NCBI GenBank assembly: GCA_032164295.1
Contig: JAJHTX010000007.1
Location: 2,330,501-2,394,500, forward strand
Origin: Inonotus obliquus
Lineage: Eukaryota > Basidiomycota > Agaricomycetes > Hymenochaetales > Hymenochaetaceae
Length of the DNA: 64,000 nt
Reading direction: 5' to 3'
A program made the position numbers and the translations under genes. Shown piece after piece: positions 21,676 to 33,548 of this stretch. Below the pieces are notes generated by a model. It was given only the letters and a program-made list of their open reading frames with translations. It was not told where the DNA came from and did not search any database. Position 1 is the first letter of the stretch. Each line of letters starts with the position of its first letter.

Positions 21676-24265
21676 TTCTAGCATAGCTGATTGATGATTA
21701 ACCTTGTTTGCATCACTGTAGTCCAAAGTTCAAGTTCTGCGGTGTCACCGAGAGCAACCACGGTTCTCTCATCAACCCTTACATGTCCGAATGAGAGGTA
21801 GAACAGGTTGGCGTTCTTAAATATCGTCTATATATACTGCTTTTATGCTGATGGATTTCACACCCTATAGATGCGTGATCTCAGTTGCTGTGGTCTACCA
21901 CAGAACGGCATGCGTACTGTGGTCGGGCATCTTGAATCACAGCATGTCGATGTCGTAGATTGCTGCACCTTTGTGTCCAACACGCGCACATCTCTTTTCA
22001 CTATGCCACATTGTGCTGAATATCAGCCACTATCTCACCCGCTGACGATAAAGTGAGGAATTGGAAGGCAGCGCTCTGGGTCCTTCGGGAGTGTCAACAA
22101 GTTGATCAAGGGGAGTACGGTGTTCCTCAGGCCCGAGACCTATTGACTTGAAGAAATTGGACGTGGCTTTTCATTGTATTCTTATGTGGAGAAAAGGCTC
22201 ACCATTTGAATTTGATAGATCAATGGATAACCGTCCATCAATGTCACTAGCTGACTTTGATGAGTGAGCTCATTACATTGGTCTATGAATTCACTCATTG
22301 ACACCGTTCCAGGTATCTTGAAACAGCGTCATTGTTCCATTGAGTCGCTTATGTTATACTAAAATTTAGTGTATTAGATAGACTGTACCCCCAGAATTAA
22401 TGACAATATAATCCATTATTACTGCTACATTCGCCTGATAAAGTGCAGTATATAGTTTACAAGAAGACCTGACTGACAGACCCTTGTACCACTTTTACCA
22501 CATTATAAGCAACCAAAAGCATGACTGAAATCAATCAGCATTTCACTACCTTTTCCGCAATCGAGATCCTATGTAGTAGCTTGTGGATACAAACCAGCAT
22601 GCACAAGAATAATCAAGCCTTTGCAAATTCAACAAGGTATTTATTATCTTCTAAAGTACTTGAATATTTCTTCTGCCTTATGGTGGATTATTACACCTTA
22701 TCCACCGGCTGAGATCCATTATACATGCTTGTATTGATTTTACTCTTTTGGCTCTTTTACAACTATGTATGCTAATGTAAGCAAACTGACTTTCTCCTGA
22801 TGCATCTGCAAGATGGACATTTATAGCGTGGACTCTAGCATACATCCTCTTCAGAAACAGTATGCATTATCTGAAGAGTGGATATTCAGGATGCGAGATT
22901 CCGCAGCAGTGAGTAATTGGATCGTGAGCATCCGAGTTTGATCGATCTCTTATATACTATCTTGTCGTAAAACACAACTCAAATGGAATCCATCTACGAC
23001 CTTACCATACAAATGAGTATTAGGCATATCATCACAAAAAGCGGTGCGGTCTTGTTTTTGGTTGTTGACCTGACCAGATCAGGCAATGATTGTCATGCCA
23101 TCTAGGGCAAGCCATGTGAATACAAGTTCTGCAATTCTTTCACTTGCATATAATCTGGCTAGCAGAGTTGTAGTTCAAATACAAGAGGGGGAAAGACTTG
23201 TACAATTCTTGGAATAGCTTAAATGAAGAATACATTTTTTTGATAAGATCTCCGAGATAAGATACAGTACTGGAAGTCCCCACTGACCGGCTCTAAGCTC
23301 AGGATTGGTCACACAACACTTTCATTTTGATGGAATGGAGTGGTGATTGGCATGGCCTATCAAAATTTCGTACTTTCCCATGGTCTCGCTTAGCTTTGCC
23401 AGTGATCGACACGTTGATTTCAGTGTCACACTTTTGGTTTTCACCTTTGTCCTCTTGAAATAATTTACACAATTGAAGGATTGATTTAGATTCAATACAG
23501 GGATATGTTTTTTAGGTCATTGAACACAATGGACAGTAAATAGAAGCAAAATAACAAATATTGAGCGAATTATGGCCAATTTTAGACATTTTCTCGAGAA
23601 CTAGGCAACTTCTCCAATTTTTTTTCTGGACAAAATGAAGAAAATCACTTGAAAGTACTGCAAATGCACTGAAACAAGTCAACTTTTTCGAATTCAGAGA
23701 GGAAAGAAGCATACATTTAGTGTGCATAAACATCACATGCCATTTTCCTTTTATTTAAGTGAGTCAGAGCTTCCATTATTATACAAAACTATGTGTTAGC
23801 ATCACAACATTATCCATGAATAATAATGAGCAGAGTTCTGAGCTGATATCAATGAAGACAAAGCAGCCTCTGAATCGAATATATGCGGTCATGTGATTTA
23901 GCAGTCCTACATAAGAATGCTTTATCGAGACAAAATACGCCTCAAAGGAGGAGAAATTACTTATTTAAGATATGGCAAGATGATATTCAATGTTTTACAG
24001 TCAGCACATTCATTGAGAGGAGGTTTAACGGGTCTGGTAAAAATTGATGTTGGATTGCTGTGTCGAGAGAGTGAGACACAAAGATCAACACAACTTACTA
24101 TATTTGGGCACATATTAAAACTCCGCTCGGGAAAAGTCGTCACATGGATCACATAGGCCGTGCCAGGTACCAAATGGAGTAATGATATGAATGATGTAAG
24201 TCACATTTGACCGGCTCTAAGCTGAACACGATCATGTGAAAGGGTTTAGGGCACAGGGCCACAGC
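21676..24265. other. AT-rich decayed DNA, no gene
   Basis: No frame here matches a known family. Short coding-like scraps occur (for example KFKFCGVTESNHGSLINPYM near 21730), so older gene debris is likely. A 16-bp direct repeat, TGACCGGCTCTAAGCT, stands at 23284-23299 and 24208-24223. Confidence 0.4.
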
Positions 24266-24609
24266 GGGCAAAATAGGATATCAGCGGGCATTAAATTTAA
24301 TGATTTTTTCTCGCAATTATTTTAAATATCAGTAAGCATATCGACCTCGCCGATATTATATATATGAACTACGTGCCCATATTTTAGATATCGATAAGGA
24401 TATCGATTGGGCTGATATTTTAAATTCCCTTCTGTATTTATGCATATCTTCCTGGAAGATATTCTAAACATCTACTTTAAATATCAGTAAGTATATCAAT
24501 CCCGCCGGTATTATAAATATAAATCACGTGCCGATATGTTTGCCGATATTTAAATTTTCGGCAAAAAAATAATTTTAAATACCGCACCCACTGATATTCT
24601 ATTTTGCCC
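24266..24609. mobile_element. MITE-like AT-rich element with inverted ends
   Basis: The left end GGGCAAAATAGGATATCAGC and the right end, read on the other strand, GGGCAAAATAGAATATCAGT form an inverted repeat of about 25 bp with few mismatches. Inside are three or four diverged copies of an ATATC-rich unit (ATATCAGTAAG(C/T)ATATC). Just outside both ends stands TAGG(G)CACAGGG (about 24247 and 24615), which may be an imperfect target duplication. There is no coding capacity, so it would be non-autonomous. Confidence 0.6.
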
Positions 24610-25089
24610 ACCGTAGGCACAGGGTATTTAGACTTGGTCGCAACGCAACTCAACATCATGGCTTTCCTCACCTTCCTTCATGCTCTAAACAGCATATAGC
24701 TAGTCGCCGCCGAGGTCCCTTTGCTGAATGCAAAATTAAATTGACCTCGCTTTCATTGTATGCCATCATGTTGCTAGTAGACTTTAACGCATTACTCATT
24801 TTTGCAGGCTAAATCACTGATTATAAACAGAGTGGGCTCGATAAATCTCGTTATTATTGTCAAATTCATGCACTCTATTTTCAAACATGGTTCTGGTGAA
24901 CTGAAAGACTTTTGCATCACCTCGCTCATTGCTGTTGGAGCCGCAACTCCTTTCAAGTTCAAAGAATCAAGCCAATAGAGATCTGCATTGTTCCGGTAAG
25001 GTACGGAAACAGACCGTATGTATATGACACGCTCTGTAATCATATGGAGGAATAGCCATAAATATCTGTATTGTACACCCTATTCTCCA

Positions 25090-25860
25090 TATCCAGCTTC
25101 ATCCAACGTGCCACTCTTTCTTCAAATCTGCATTTTGAATCACGAGGAGTGCAGTTTGTAGTCAAACATTACACCAGTGATGTTATGTACAATGTTTCTG
25201 GTATGACGGACAAGAACAAGGATACTCTCGTTAAGGACTTGCTAGATCTTGTCGCATCTAGTGGCAAACAGTTTTTGCAGACCCTCTTTCCCGATCGACC
25301 TGACTCAAATAGCAAGAAGGGGCCTCCACCACATGGGACAAAATAAAGGCAAGTGACTTTATCAGCAGGTGCATTGGTTGAGAATCTTATGTGAGCCCAG
25401 CCATCTTACATTTGCACCTTCAAACTAAACCAGAATTGAAGTGCGACAGAGTATGATTCAACAACAGTTTTGCATCAAATCAAATACCTTGGACTCCAAG
25501 AGAACATACGTGTCTGTTGTGCTGATATTGCATACTGCAACACTTTTGAGATGGTTGTTGAGCGCTTTTATCTCTTGTCTCCCACTACTTCCTATGCTGG
25601 AGACTACGTTTAGGTGGGTGACCCAAGGTCAGGATGCGAGCGTATCTGGGATAGCAAGAGAAGAATGGCAGATGGGAGTAACAAAAGCATTTATCAAGAA
25701 TCCAGAAGATAGTAAGGAATACTTTTCCATGTTGCTTCTGCTGTCACAGATGTTGACAACATTCATCCTTATTAGCTCTTTGCTCTCGAGCACATGCGAG
25801 ATTGGTATTGGCACAACATGGCGGTTGTGCCCGTGAGATTATTTGGACCCTGCGAATCTT
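25090..25860 (+). pseudogene. Class I myosin motor-domain pseudogene
   Basis: [20 protein letters not shown] is followed by [20 protein letters not shown], then [16 protein letters not shown]. In other frames come [60 protein letters not shown] and LEHMRDWYWHNMA. This is the order of the last third of a fungal myosin-I motor up to the first IQ motif. Several frameshifts, a TAG and a deletion before the IQ region break it. Nothing of the N-terminal motor was found upstream. Solo LTR copy 2 begins 15 bp after it, so the LTR may have cut the remnant. Confidence 0.88.
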
Positions 25861-26268
25861 TGTAGGCACGATGTTTGTTAGAAAACGCTCACCCTAAAGG
25901 GACTATATAGTAACTACAATAGGACGGCCCAGCTGGTTATGGGATCGGCGATGCTTTTCTAAGGGTTTCCGGAGCCTACTCGGTTTTCACAAGCAGGGCA
26001 GATTCCCAAGTATAATAAGCATTGCCTCAGACGCTTTCGTTTAACTGATCAAGTCGAGCCTTAACCTCGTTGACAGACTAGTAGGACAGTGTCAACTGCC
26101 ATTCGTAAGCTTCCCTAGTCGGTGGGCGACTAATCAATTGTTCCACGCCGTAGAGTAAGAGAGGTTAAGCAGATTAGGTAGTCTTCAGATTAGAAGCTAG
26201 ATGCCTAAGAGGACTCGATGGACAAAACAATCAAAAGAAAGATGGGGAGCTACGGTCTAAGTCTACAA

Positions 26269-26277
26269 CTATTTATA
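26269..26277 (-). promoter_or_regulatory. TATA box of solo LTR copy 2
   Basis: TATAAATAG on the minus strand, in the same sequence context as in copy 1. Confidence 0.6.
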
Positions 26278-26715
26278 CCTTTTCCTCATGTTGTGGACGG
26301 ACCACTTCCTATGCTCCGTAGTTCCTACTCTCGATCTGATTCGTTATTCTAGCTTCCAAACTCGTCTGGTATTTCCATTGTTCTGCTGCGGATTGACTCA
26401 TCGACTGCGCACTGTGCAAGGCGATGACTCGGTGTTGACTCATCTTGACTTGAACTGAATTGAAACCTATGCTCGGGGTCGGCCTTGTGCTGCGCCCTGT
26501 GCATAGAGTGAGTCAGTGAGTGAGTCATTGAATGCGTGTTCGTATGCCATTGGTTTTGCATGGCTGCACCGTAGTTAGAGTTCGCTCGTCCGCAGTTGCT
26601 CGTGCATTTAAGGAATTCCATCGGGGTTCCATTGTATAGCATCTGGGGCTATGAAGGCTGTGATTTGCTTGTCGCCTCGGGACTCTTGTTCGGGGCCGTC
26701 AAGTGTGATTTGACA

Positions 26716-27384
26716 TCAGATATCATCGTGGGAAAACCAAGGTGGTTTGACATAGGTGCCTATGGCGATGAGTAGTCGTACACTTCGTCGAGTATCGTTC
26801 GAAGGTATTCTCCAGCCTAGGTATAGGTTTCCTTGTAGTCGAATAGCTTTGCAGTATGCCCATAGTTCCCTGAGTGTGTTTGCAACCCATGCCGCTGTTA
26901 TTGGTGAGCGGCGGTTCGTAACATAGTCTGCACTGATCTCCACAAATGTGCTTGGGCACTCGAGTGCTAATATGTCGTGGATTCCTATTATTGTCCAGTG
27001 CGTCTTTGGTTGCATGCCTATTGCTGTATCCATTGCTATTGTTGACCTCGTGCGATTTCGAATGACCTCCAGGGGATTGTGGTATTCTCGATAAGCTGTT
27101 GCTCATTCGCTGGACACATGATACGTCAACATGCCTGTTGCCTCCCGTAGTATTATCTTGTGTAGGTCTTCAATGATCTGTCGCACTCTTCTGCATTTAT
27201 AGCAAGCCGTTGGAGGTTGCTGTACTTGCTGCATCGTTTGCGAAGGTTTAGTGTGATCGTCGGGATTAGCGTTGCTAGCCGATGCTTCTTGATCGTCGGC
27301 TTCGGATTGTATTAGCCGTGCGTGTTCTTCGCTTCGTGCTGTCGATCCTGATCGTCTCCGGCCAGTGAAATTACCCGGTCCCAT
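26716..27384 (-). other. Reading frame inside LTR copy 2, with the shared TGA
   Basis: Starts MGPGNF and keeps the same 223-codon length and the same internal TGA as the frame in copy 1. Residues 4 to about 27 differ strongly from copy 1, while from QSEADDQEASASNANP on the two are almost the same. The second part differs from copy 1 by one residue in 105. Function unknown. Confidence 0.45.
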
Positions 27385-27442
27385 CCGGGGTAGTTTCGAT
27401 CGGCATTCCTAATCGAATCAAAATTTCAGCACAATCCTTTCA

Positions 27443-28684
27443 ATGTTCTCTGGTTCGCGTCCAGAGAGTCCATCGAGCATTATGAGATCCCAAGGTCCAT
27501 TATTCATCACAAATCAACTTGGCCCGATTTTACCCCCCGCCTCACCTCGACCTAGTTCACCAGGCGCTCCGGCTACTGCCCCACCTCCAAACAAAAGAAC
27601 CAGCACTGGTTTGAGCAACGTCTCAGTTCCTTTGTTAACTAATATTCCTGCTACCACATCTGCTACAGGACCACCTGCTGCAGTGTTTGCATATTTAGCT
27701 GAGAAGCAGAGACTAGCATGGAATGACACAGTTTCTTTGCTTTGGCTTCTGTTTATTCACAGCCTTCTCAGCCTTCTCGGGCGGCGACGCTGCCTCCGGC
27801 AAAAGCTTTAAATATACAGCCTCAATGAATGAGTAGTGCGAATGTGGTTGTTCATACGGATGTGGGACGTTTTGCGAGGGAACCTTCTGATCAACCTCCT
27901 GCTTATCAGAAATGAGCTTGACGTGGTGCTCTGGGATGCCTGGCCCCAGTGCATCGTCTACTTCCTTTCTTCCTTCAATTGTATGCGCTGTGGTCATATC
28001 ACTGTACTGTAGAGAGTATAATATGAATTGTTTTGCATCTTACCATCTGATAACATGTCTTGAAAAATCTGACAATGGGCTCCATGTCTTGTATATTTCG
28101 AAATACTTGTCAAAATTGACAAGAATTGTACGTATTGCCAATATATATCACCCTAATAAATGTGATGATGATTTGATGTACAAGCCTTCTACATATTTTA
28201 CATATTACTTATCTTACATGTACTGGTTTAACATTCTCAGATCGTGCACTTTTTTGTGATGGTCGACCGTTTCAATGGACTTGAGACCTGCATCAATTTA
28301 TTGTCCCGGGTTTTCAAGTGAAGATTCGGGGTACATGTAGTACGGGAGCGACTCGATAATTCGTACGAGAATACCGCCCGTCTTCAAAAAGAAAGTGATA
28401 ATTTGACCTCCAGGGAGAAATGGGTAAATAATGCATTTCTATCGTGTGACTTGATTGGGTGGTCCCGATTTGACATGTGTTTCTCAGGATCACGGGCAAA
28501 AGATCCCCCATACTAATACTATACCCACGCTCGCCTGTCCATCACCACACCAGCGGCAGCGACGGTAATATAAGAGCCTGTGTAAGTACACACGCACCTT
28601 GGACTTCCTTTCTCACATCATATCATCCCAGAATCTATAAAAGTGCAGCCATCTCGACAAGGGGAAATCAACTTCTGAACAGAC
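27443..28684. other. Spacer with two weak reading frames
   Basis: A plus frame at 27443-27811 is Pro/Ser-rich (PPASPRPSSPGAPATAPPPN) and might be a tail fragment of the nearby myosin-I remnant or of another protein; I cannot show which. A minus frame of 94 codons at 27713-27997 ends KQRNCVIPC and is also unassigned. From 28000 on the DNA is AT-rich and empty until the leader of the GH15 gene (C/T-rich at about 28600-28680). Confidence 0.3.
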
Positions 28685-31600
28685 ATGCCCGTCAAGAAGG
28701 GAAGTATAATGTGTGAGCGCGGCTACACGGACATAGCAGATCATGCACTGTGAGTAAACCTAAATTTGAGTTAGTATCGAGAAGGCTAACTGAATCGCTG
28801 AATGTTCTACCTAGCATCGGTAATTTGCGAACGGCTGCATTGGTGAGCCACCTTCTATATTGCTTGGAGTGTGTTTTAATGCGGCTATCTCTCCAGGTCA
28901 GCATCGAGGGATCAAGTAAGTTTCGAAGGACCAAAGAGAGCGGCAGTAAGCGCTAATTTTGCGACATAGTCGAAAGCTACTGTGTCCCTAATTTCGACTC
29001 GCCGTCCGTATTTGCGCGCATTCTCGACAAGGACAAGGTAACTTTGGGCACGGAAACATGTTTGTTATTCCTTACTAATATTGCGCTAGGGAGGTCATTT
29101 CTGTATAACTCCGACCATACCGTTTACGACAAAGCAAGCGTATATGCCAAGTTCAAATGTATTTTTTCGATCTTCTTGCTTATTCCTTGTCTAATACTCA
29201 TTGCAGGTCTTGCAAACCAAGTACCTTATTCTCCAGTGCTACATACAGTCCATAACAATCATCTATGCAGGTTTTTATCGGAGCAGGGCATAGTGACGGT
29301 CACAGGTAAGCACATAGCATTCCAATCTCTGCAGGAATTAATGAACTATCAATCTAAGACTTTCTTCCCCGACAATCTGATCCTGATGCGAAAAAGCCTC
29401 CTTTATTCTGGCTGATTCGACGTGTCGAAGTATGTCCCGTCCCTTTTCTCGAGATACGAGGACTTCTAAAACTAGAACCGTTAAGGTAACCCGGGGCTCT
29501 ATGCCGGTCCGGATGGAATGTTGTCCGGCATTCAATTACGCGAGATCAAAGCACGAGACATCACTCATCCCGGACGATAGTATCCCAGACCCTACACTTG
29601 CGACATCTCCAAAAACTCCTCCGGAGAGCCCGGATGAACATGCTACCCACTCTCCGCAGCTGAAAGCTGTATTCCATTCCGATGGGTTGAGCCTAGACTT
29701 GCGTTACGTGTCAGAATGCCATGCAGACGTTGCTACTGCTCCAGTGGGATTAGAACTCTTGGATCTCTCTAGCAACGGACACCTCGGTTTGGGTATTTAC
29801 TGTGACCTGCCGCTCGTGGAAGGGCAGGTGGTGACCTTTGTGTTACGCGTTTTACCGGACACACCACCTCCTGCAGGATCTAAGCCAACTCGGCTACAGG
29901 CAAAGCAGTTGGGTGTTCCAATGCAGAGTAAGATATTTTACCGCCTGTGTGTTCTGGATGACTAAATTGCCCGTGTCTCGAGGTCTTATCATAGGAGCCT
30001 CAAAACTGAGATCAAGGGACGATCCTATCTTGACTGCGGTGGGTGTTACCCTCCCAAAACCGTTCTTGGAAAACACTCATAAGCTTTGATTACTAGGAAC
30101 TCTTGGCTTCTCTCCTTAAAGTAGGTCGCATCCTACCACGACAGCGCTTGATGCGGATGCTTATGTTCTATCATGCAGGATACGAATAAATATTGGAGTA
30201 CTTGGGTTCGTCGGTCGACGTACCAGGGCTCTTGGAAAGAAGCCGTTCATCGCAGTGCACTTGCGTTGAAACTATTGATATACGAGCCGACAGGTGCTAT
30301 AGTCGCGAGTCCGACATTCAGTCTTCCAGAACATATAGGCGGAACTCGCAATTGGTATGTAATCCTCACGCCAATATCACTCCTGCTAAAGCTTATTTTA
30401 TCAGGGATTACCGGTATCATGTTTACGAGCCGCTCCAATGTGTCAATTGAATTAACACCATGGTAGTTTCTCATGGATCCGGGATGCTTCGTTTACGCTG
30501 TATGCGCTTATTCGTCTCGGCTTCACACAAGAAGCAGGTGGTACGTAAGCCAACTCTAAGCTCCTTGTTCAGTAGCTAACTGTCATCATGAGGGCAGCAT
30601 ACATGGATTTCATTTTCAAACGCCTCCAGTCTCGCAACCCCGATGGTTCGTTGCAGATAATGTATACGATCCATGGTAACGATTTGTCATTCCACGTACA
30701 CAATGAAGCTTGACTGACAGAGAACATGTCAGGCGGTAAGGATATGGAAGAAATTGAACTGACGCATCTTGACGGTCACAAGGGTTCCAAACCTGTCCGG
30801 TACGTATGTCGGCAAGGTACTCGAGCGGTTCATGACTTGCTGACCGGAGGCCGGCAGGATTGGTAATGGAGCTGCAGATCACATCCAGTTGGTAAGTGGT
30901 ATCGGCTTTGATCGCTATGCGTCGCTATCGGTATATCTTGACCGGGGCCGCTAGGACATTTACGGAGAGCTGTACGTTTTCCGGTGAGTAAGCCCCACTT
31001 CAACGCAGGAAAGTAAAACGTGCTTAACGCAGATCACTAGATAATCTCAAAGTGATAGGGTGTGTTTGACTAGTCCGTAGTATGGATTGCATCTATCTGG
31101 GTCAAAAGGTTCATTATGTGCTGTCTACCTGCGTAAGAGATTGTGCAACTGACCTGTCTTGTATCGAAATCCACTGAAGTACGGAAAACCATTGGTGAGT
31201 TAATAACACGGACATCTTTCTCAAGGAGTATAACCGTACGCTTCTAGTCGTACGATACTTGGTGGGTTCAATTTTATAACTCGAGCAGCCATTTCAATTG
31301 TTCTTCATAACAGGCTCTCGGTCCGAGAACTGTAAGTACACCGCAGATAAATGAAAGATGCCAGCTGATTAGCTTATCTGTATAGAGTTGAATGTAGGTT
31401 GTTCAAAAGAACCCTATTGATGCCTTCGGGAGCTGAGCGTTTTGTAAAGATGTGATCACTCATCGCAAAGACCCCGATCTGTACGTTTCCCAGCTTGTGT
31501 TTTCTGATTGAGAAAAAGCCTAGACATTTTCCAGGTCCATTTGGTGAGTGCTTGTGATGCATAGAAGACAATTCCTGAAAGCTCAGGGGTCCGTCCAGGG

Positions 31601-32835
31601 AGGTCCGGGGAGAAATGAAACGCTTTACGGTACTGAGTCTTTGTTATACTCTCCGGATACTAAGACTCATAATCATTATAGTATTCGAAGGTGAGGAGTC
31701 CTGAAAGGTTTCGAATAGTACTTGAATATTGTGTGCTTGAGATAGATCATGATGTGGTGAGTAGTATATCCTAGTATCTGCACTGCTGACTAACTGGCTC
31801 GGTCTAGGGTTGCCATCGACAGAGGTTAGCCGTGGTTTGTATGCTTCTCTGCCCAACCATTACTGTTCCTTCTAGGCATCCGTCTGGCTGACAAGCGATC
31901 GTTGCCATGCCCCCGTCGGAACGAGTGGCTACTTGCAAGGGATGAGATGTACGAGGAAATCATGAGTCATGCGTGGAACCGGGACAAGGGGTTCTTCTCT
32001 CAGAGTTACGAGGACAAGGATACCCTAGACTCGGCCGTTCTTATCATGCCGTTGGTTTTCTTCTGTGCTGCGGTGAGTCATGAACTATCACCTCTGGGCA
32101 AACGAGAGATGGAAGCTGATTATAGCGTCCAGTCGGAAGACCGATTCTTGAGCACCCTGAACCATATTCTTAAGACTCCTGAACGCGGCGGCCTTACTGT
32201 CAACGTGTGTGCCTTTGAATTGGTAGTGAGATCGTGTTTCTGATTAGATTGAACCCGTACCCGGCGGCAAATATTCAGAACCTGGTGTACCGGTACGATA
32301 GTACAAAAACGGATGACGGCGTAGGCGGCGAGGAAGGAACATTCTGTCTGTGCACGCTGTGGTGCGTTGAAGCCCTGACACGGGCCGGACAGTATGATAG
32401 GGCGATGTTGACGAAGGCCGTTTCCATGTTTGAGGTTTGTTCTCTCCATTTTCTGTGTGACAAGCGGGAGTTAATGAGACGTCGGGGAATTCCAGGATTT
32501 CCTCCAATACACGAACCATGTCGGGCTGTGTACCGAAGAGATTTCGTCATCTGGAGAAGGGTGAGCTTCTTCGCATGCGATGGTCGCACCGAATTCCAGA
32601 GCCCAAGCTAAATTGTGTTGCTGCTTCTGCCGCGCTTTTGTAGAATGGGCAATGCCGTTCAAGGGTTTACGTACGTTTTACCACTCTCTGTGTGACGATC
32701 GATCCTTGTCTAATCGGCCTTCTGATTTTCTTACTCATGCTTACCGATGTCGCATTTTCTAGGCATGTCACGTTAATTTCGGCCGCGTACAACTTGTCGA
32801 GAACGCTGGCAACCGGAGCTACAAGTGGAATATAG
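28685..32835 (+). CDS. GH15 family glycosidase (glucoamylase/trehalase-like), ~35 exons
   Basis: Inverting alpha-glycosidase fold ((alpha/alpha)6 barrel). The model starts [20 protein letters not shown] and continues [50 protein letters not shown]-like ([20 protein letters not shown]), [86 protein letters not shown] and [20 protein letters not shown], ending TSGI at 32835. This matches intracellular-type GH15 proteins, as no signal peptide is seen. About 35 exons can be joined in frame with GT..AG introns; many are very short, including ten of 8-31 nt between 31180 and 31824. No stop or shift remains once these are used. Substrate cannot be told from sequence. Confidence 0.88.
31180..31824 (+). 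other. Micro-exon tract of the GH15 gene
   Basis: Ten exons in 645 bp: 31180-31194 (15 nt), 31248-31261 (14), 31314-31331 (18), 31386-31393 (8), 31450-31480 (31), 31535-31543 (9), 31599-31629 (31), 31682-31690 (9), 31746-31756 (11), 31808-31824 (17). Each is bounded by AG and GT, and together they encode YGKPLSYDTWLSVRELVEYV and on to SIWEVRG, FTYSK, IMMWVAIDRG, in the order expected of GH15 proteins. Confidence 0.8.
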
Positions 32836-33548
32836 GCGAATGTTCGGGAGAGAAATACGTACCTTGTGCGGCGGAGATTATTGATAGTTGAATTGAATTG
32901 TAGAGTAGGGTATGTTGAAGTGACGATCATTGGAAGGAGTTGTCGAGGAGGAGTGTGACCCTGTGTGACCCTGAGAGGGTAACGACCACGTGTTCGGGAA
33001 TGTACATAAATAGAAGTCTGAGATCCATTGGCGTATTGTAGCCAGAGAGCGTGAGAACATGCATCCTTCGTCGGGTCTTCACCTTCACTCACTCACCTCT
33101 TCTCATCCTCTCTATCTACACCATACCGCAGCATCAAGACGACTGCAAGACGGTTACTGTATATATCTTATATTGATGCGAATATGTGCAGTACTTGTAG
33201 CAACCGGGTCGATTCGGATGTCGGCTGAAACAGTGTCATCTCTTGACCCCCTCACTCCCTCAGGCACTACCCTGTATTACCGTTTCGCCCAAAAAGATAC
33301 AGCGAAAGGCAACAAACTAAAAATCAATTCACTCACTCTTGTCACTGGTCCGACTCTCCGTTCTCCCGGTTATAAGTAGTAAGTATATTTATCCTAAGCC
33401 ATCTTGTCCACCTTTCTCCCGCCCTCCTCTCTTCAATCCTTCAAAGTCTTCTCCGCGCTGCTGTATTCCACTCTTGTACTTATTTCTCTTTCTATCTCTC
33501 CCGGTTTGTATCATTTCGAACAATCCCTAATTTTGCCCCGCGGGATCC
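32836..33548. other. Intergenic region before the monooxygenase
   Basis: Contains short frames (for example 33059-33379) without family resemblance. The last 150 bp before 33549 are strongly C/T-rich (CTTTCTCCCGCCCTCCTC), as in the leaders of other genes here. A CACGTG box occurs at about 32989. Confidence 0.4.

Larger units (their letters stand above)
25876..27442 (-). mobile_element. Solo LTR, copy 2 (1567 bp), inverted
   Basis: Reverse-strand copy of the element at 18441-20117: on the minus strand it starts TGAAAGGATTG and ends TTTTCTAACA. ATGTT at 25871-25875 and 27443-27447 is a perfect 5-bp target duplication, different from that of copy 1, so the two inserted independently. Large parts are 98-99% identical to copy 1, but about 80 bp near the 5' end and the last 300 bp are clearly diverged. 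Confidence 0.85.

Noticed and set aside
18441..27442. The two LTRs as ends of one large inverted composite element
   Set aside because: Each has its own different 5-bp target duplication directly at both of its ends, so they inserted separately.
30421..30473. Apparent loss of a splice acceptor in the GH15 gene (intron ending CTCA)
   Set aside because: A donor seven bases earlier (CG|GTATCA at 30413/30414) with the acceptor at 30466 gives GATTACCG joined to TTTCTCATGG, reading DYRFSWIRD in frame. The gene is not broken here.
31386..31760. Stop-rich stretch suggesting that the GH15 gene is a pseudogene
   Set aside because: Short exons of 8, 31, 9, 31, 9 and 11 nt thread the family sequence through it without any stop.
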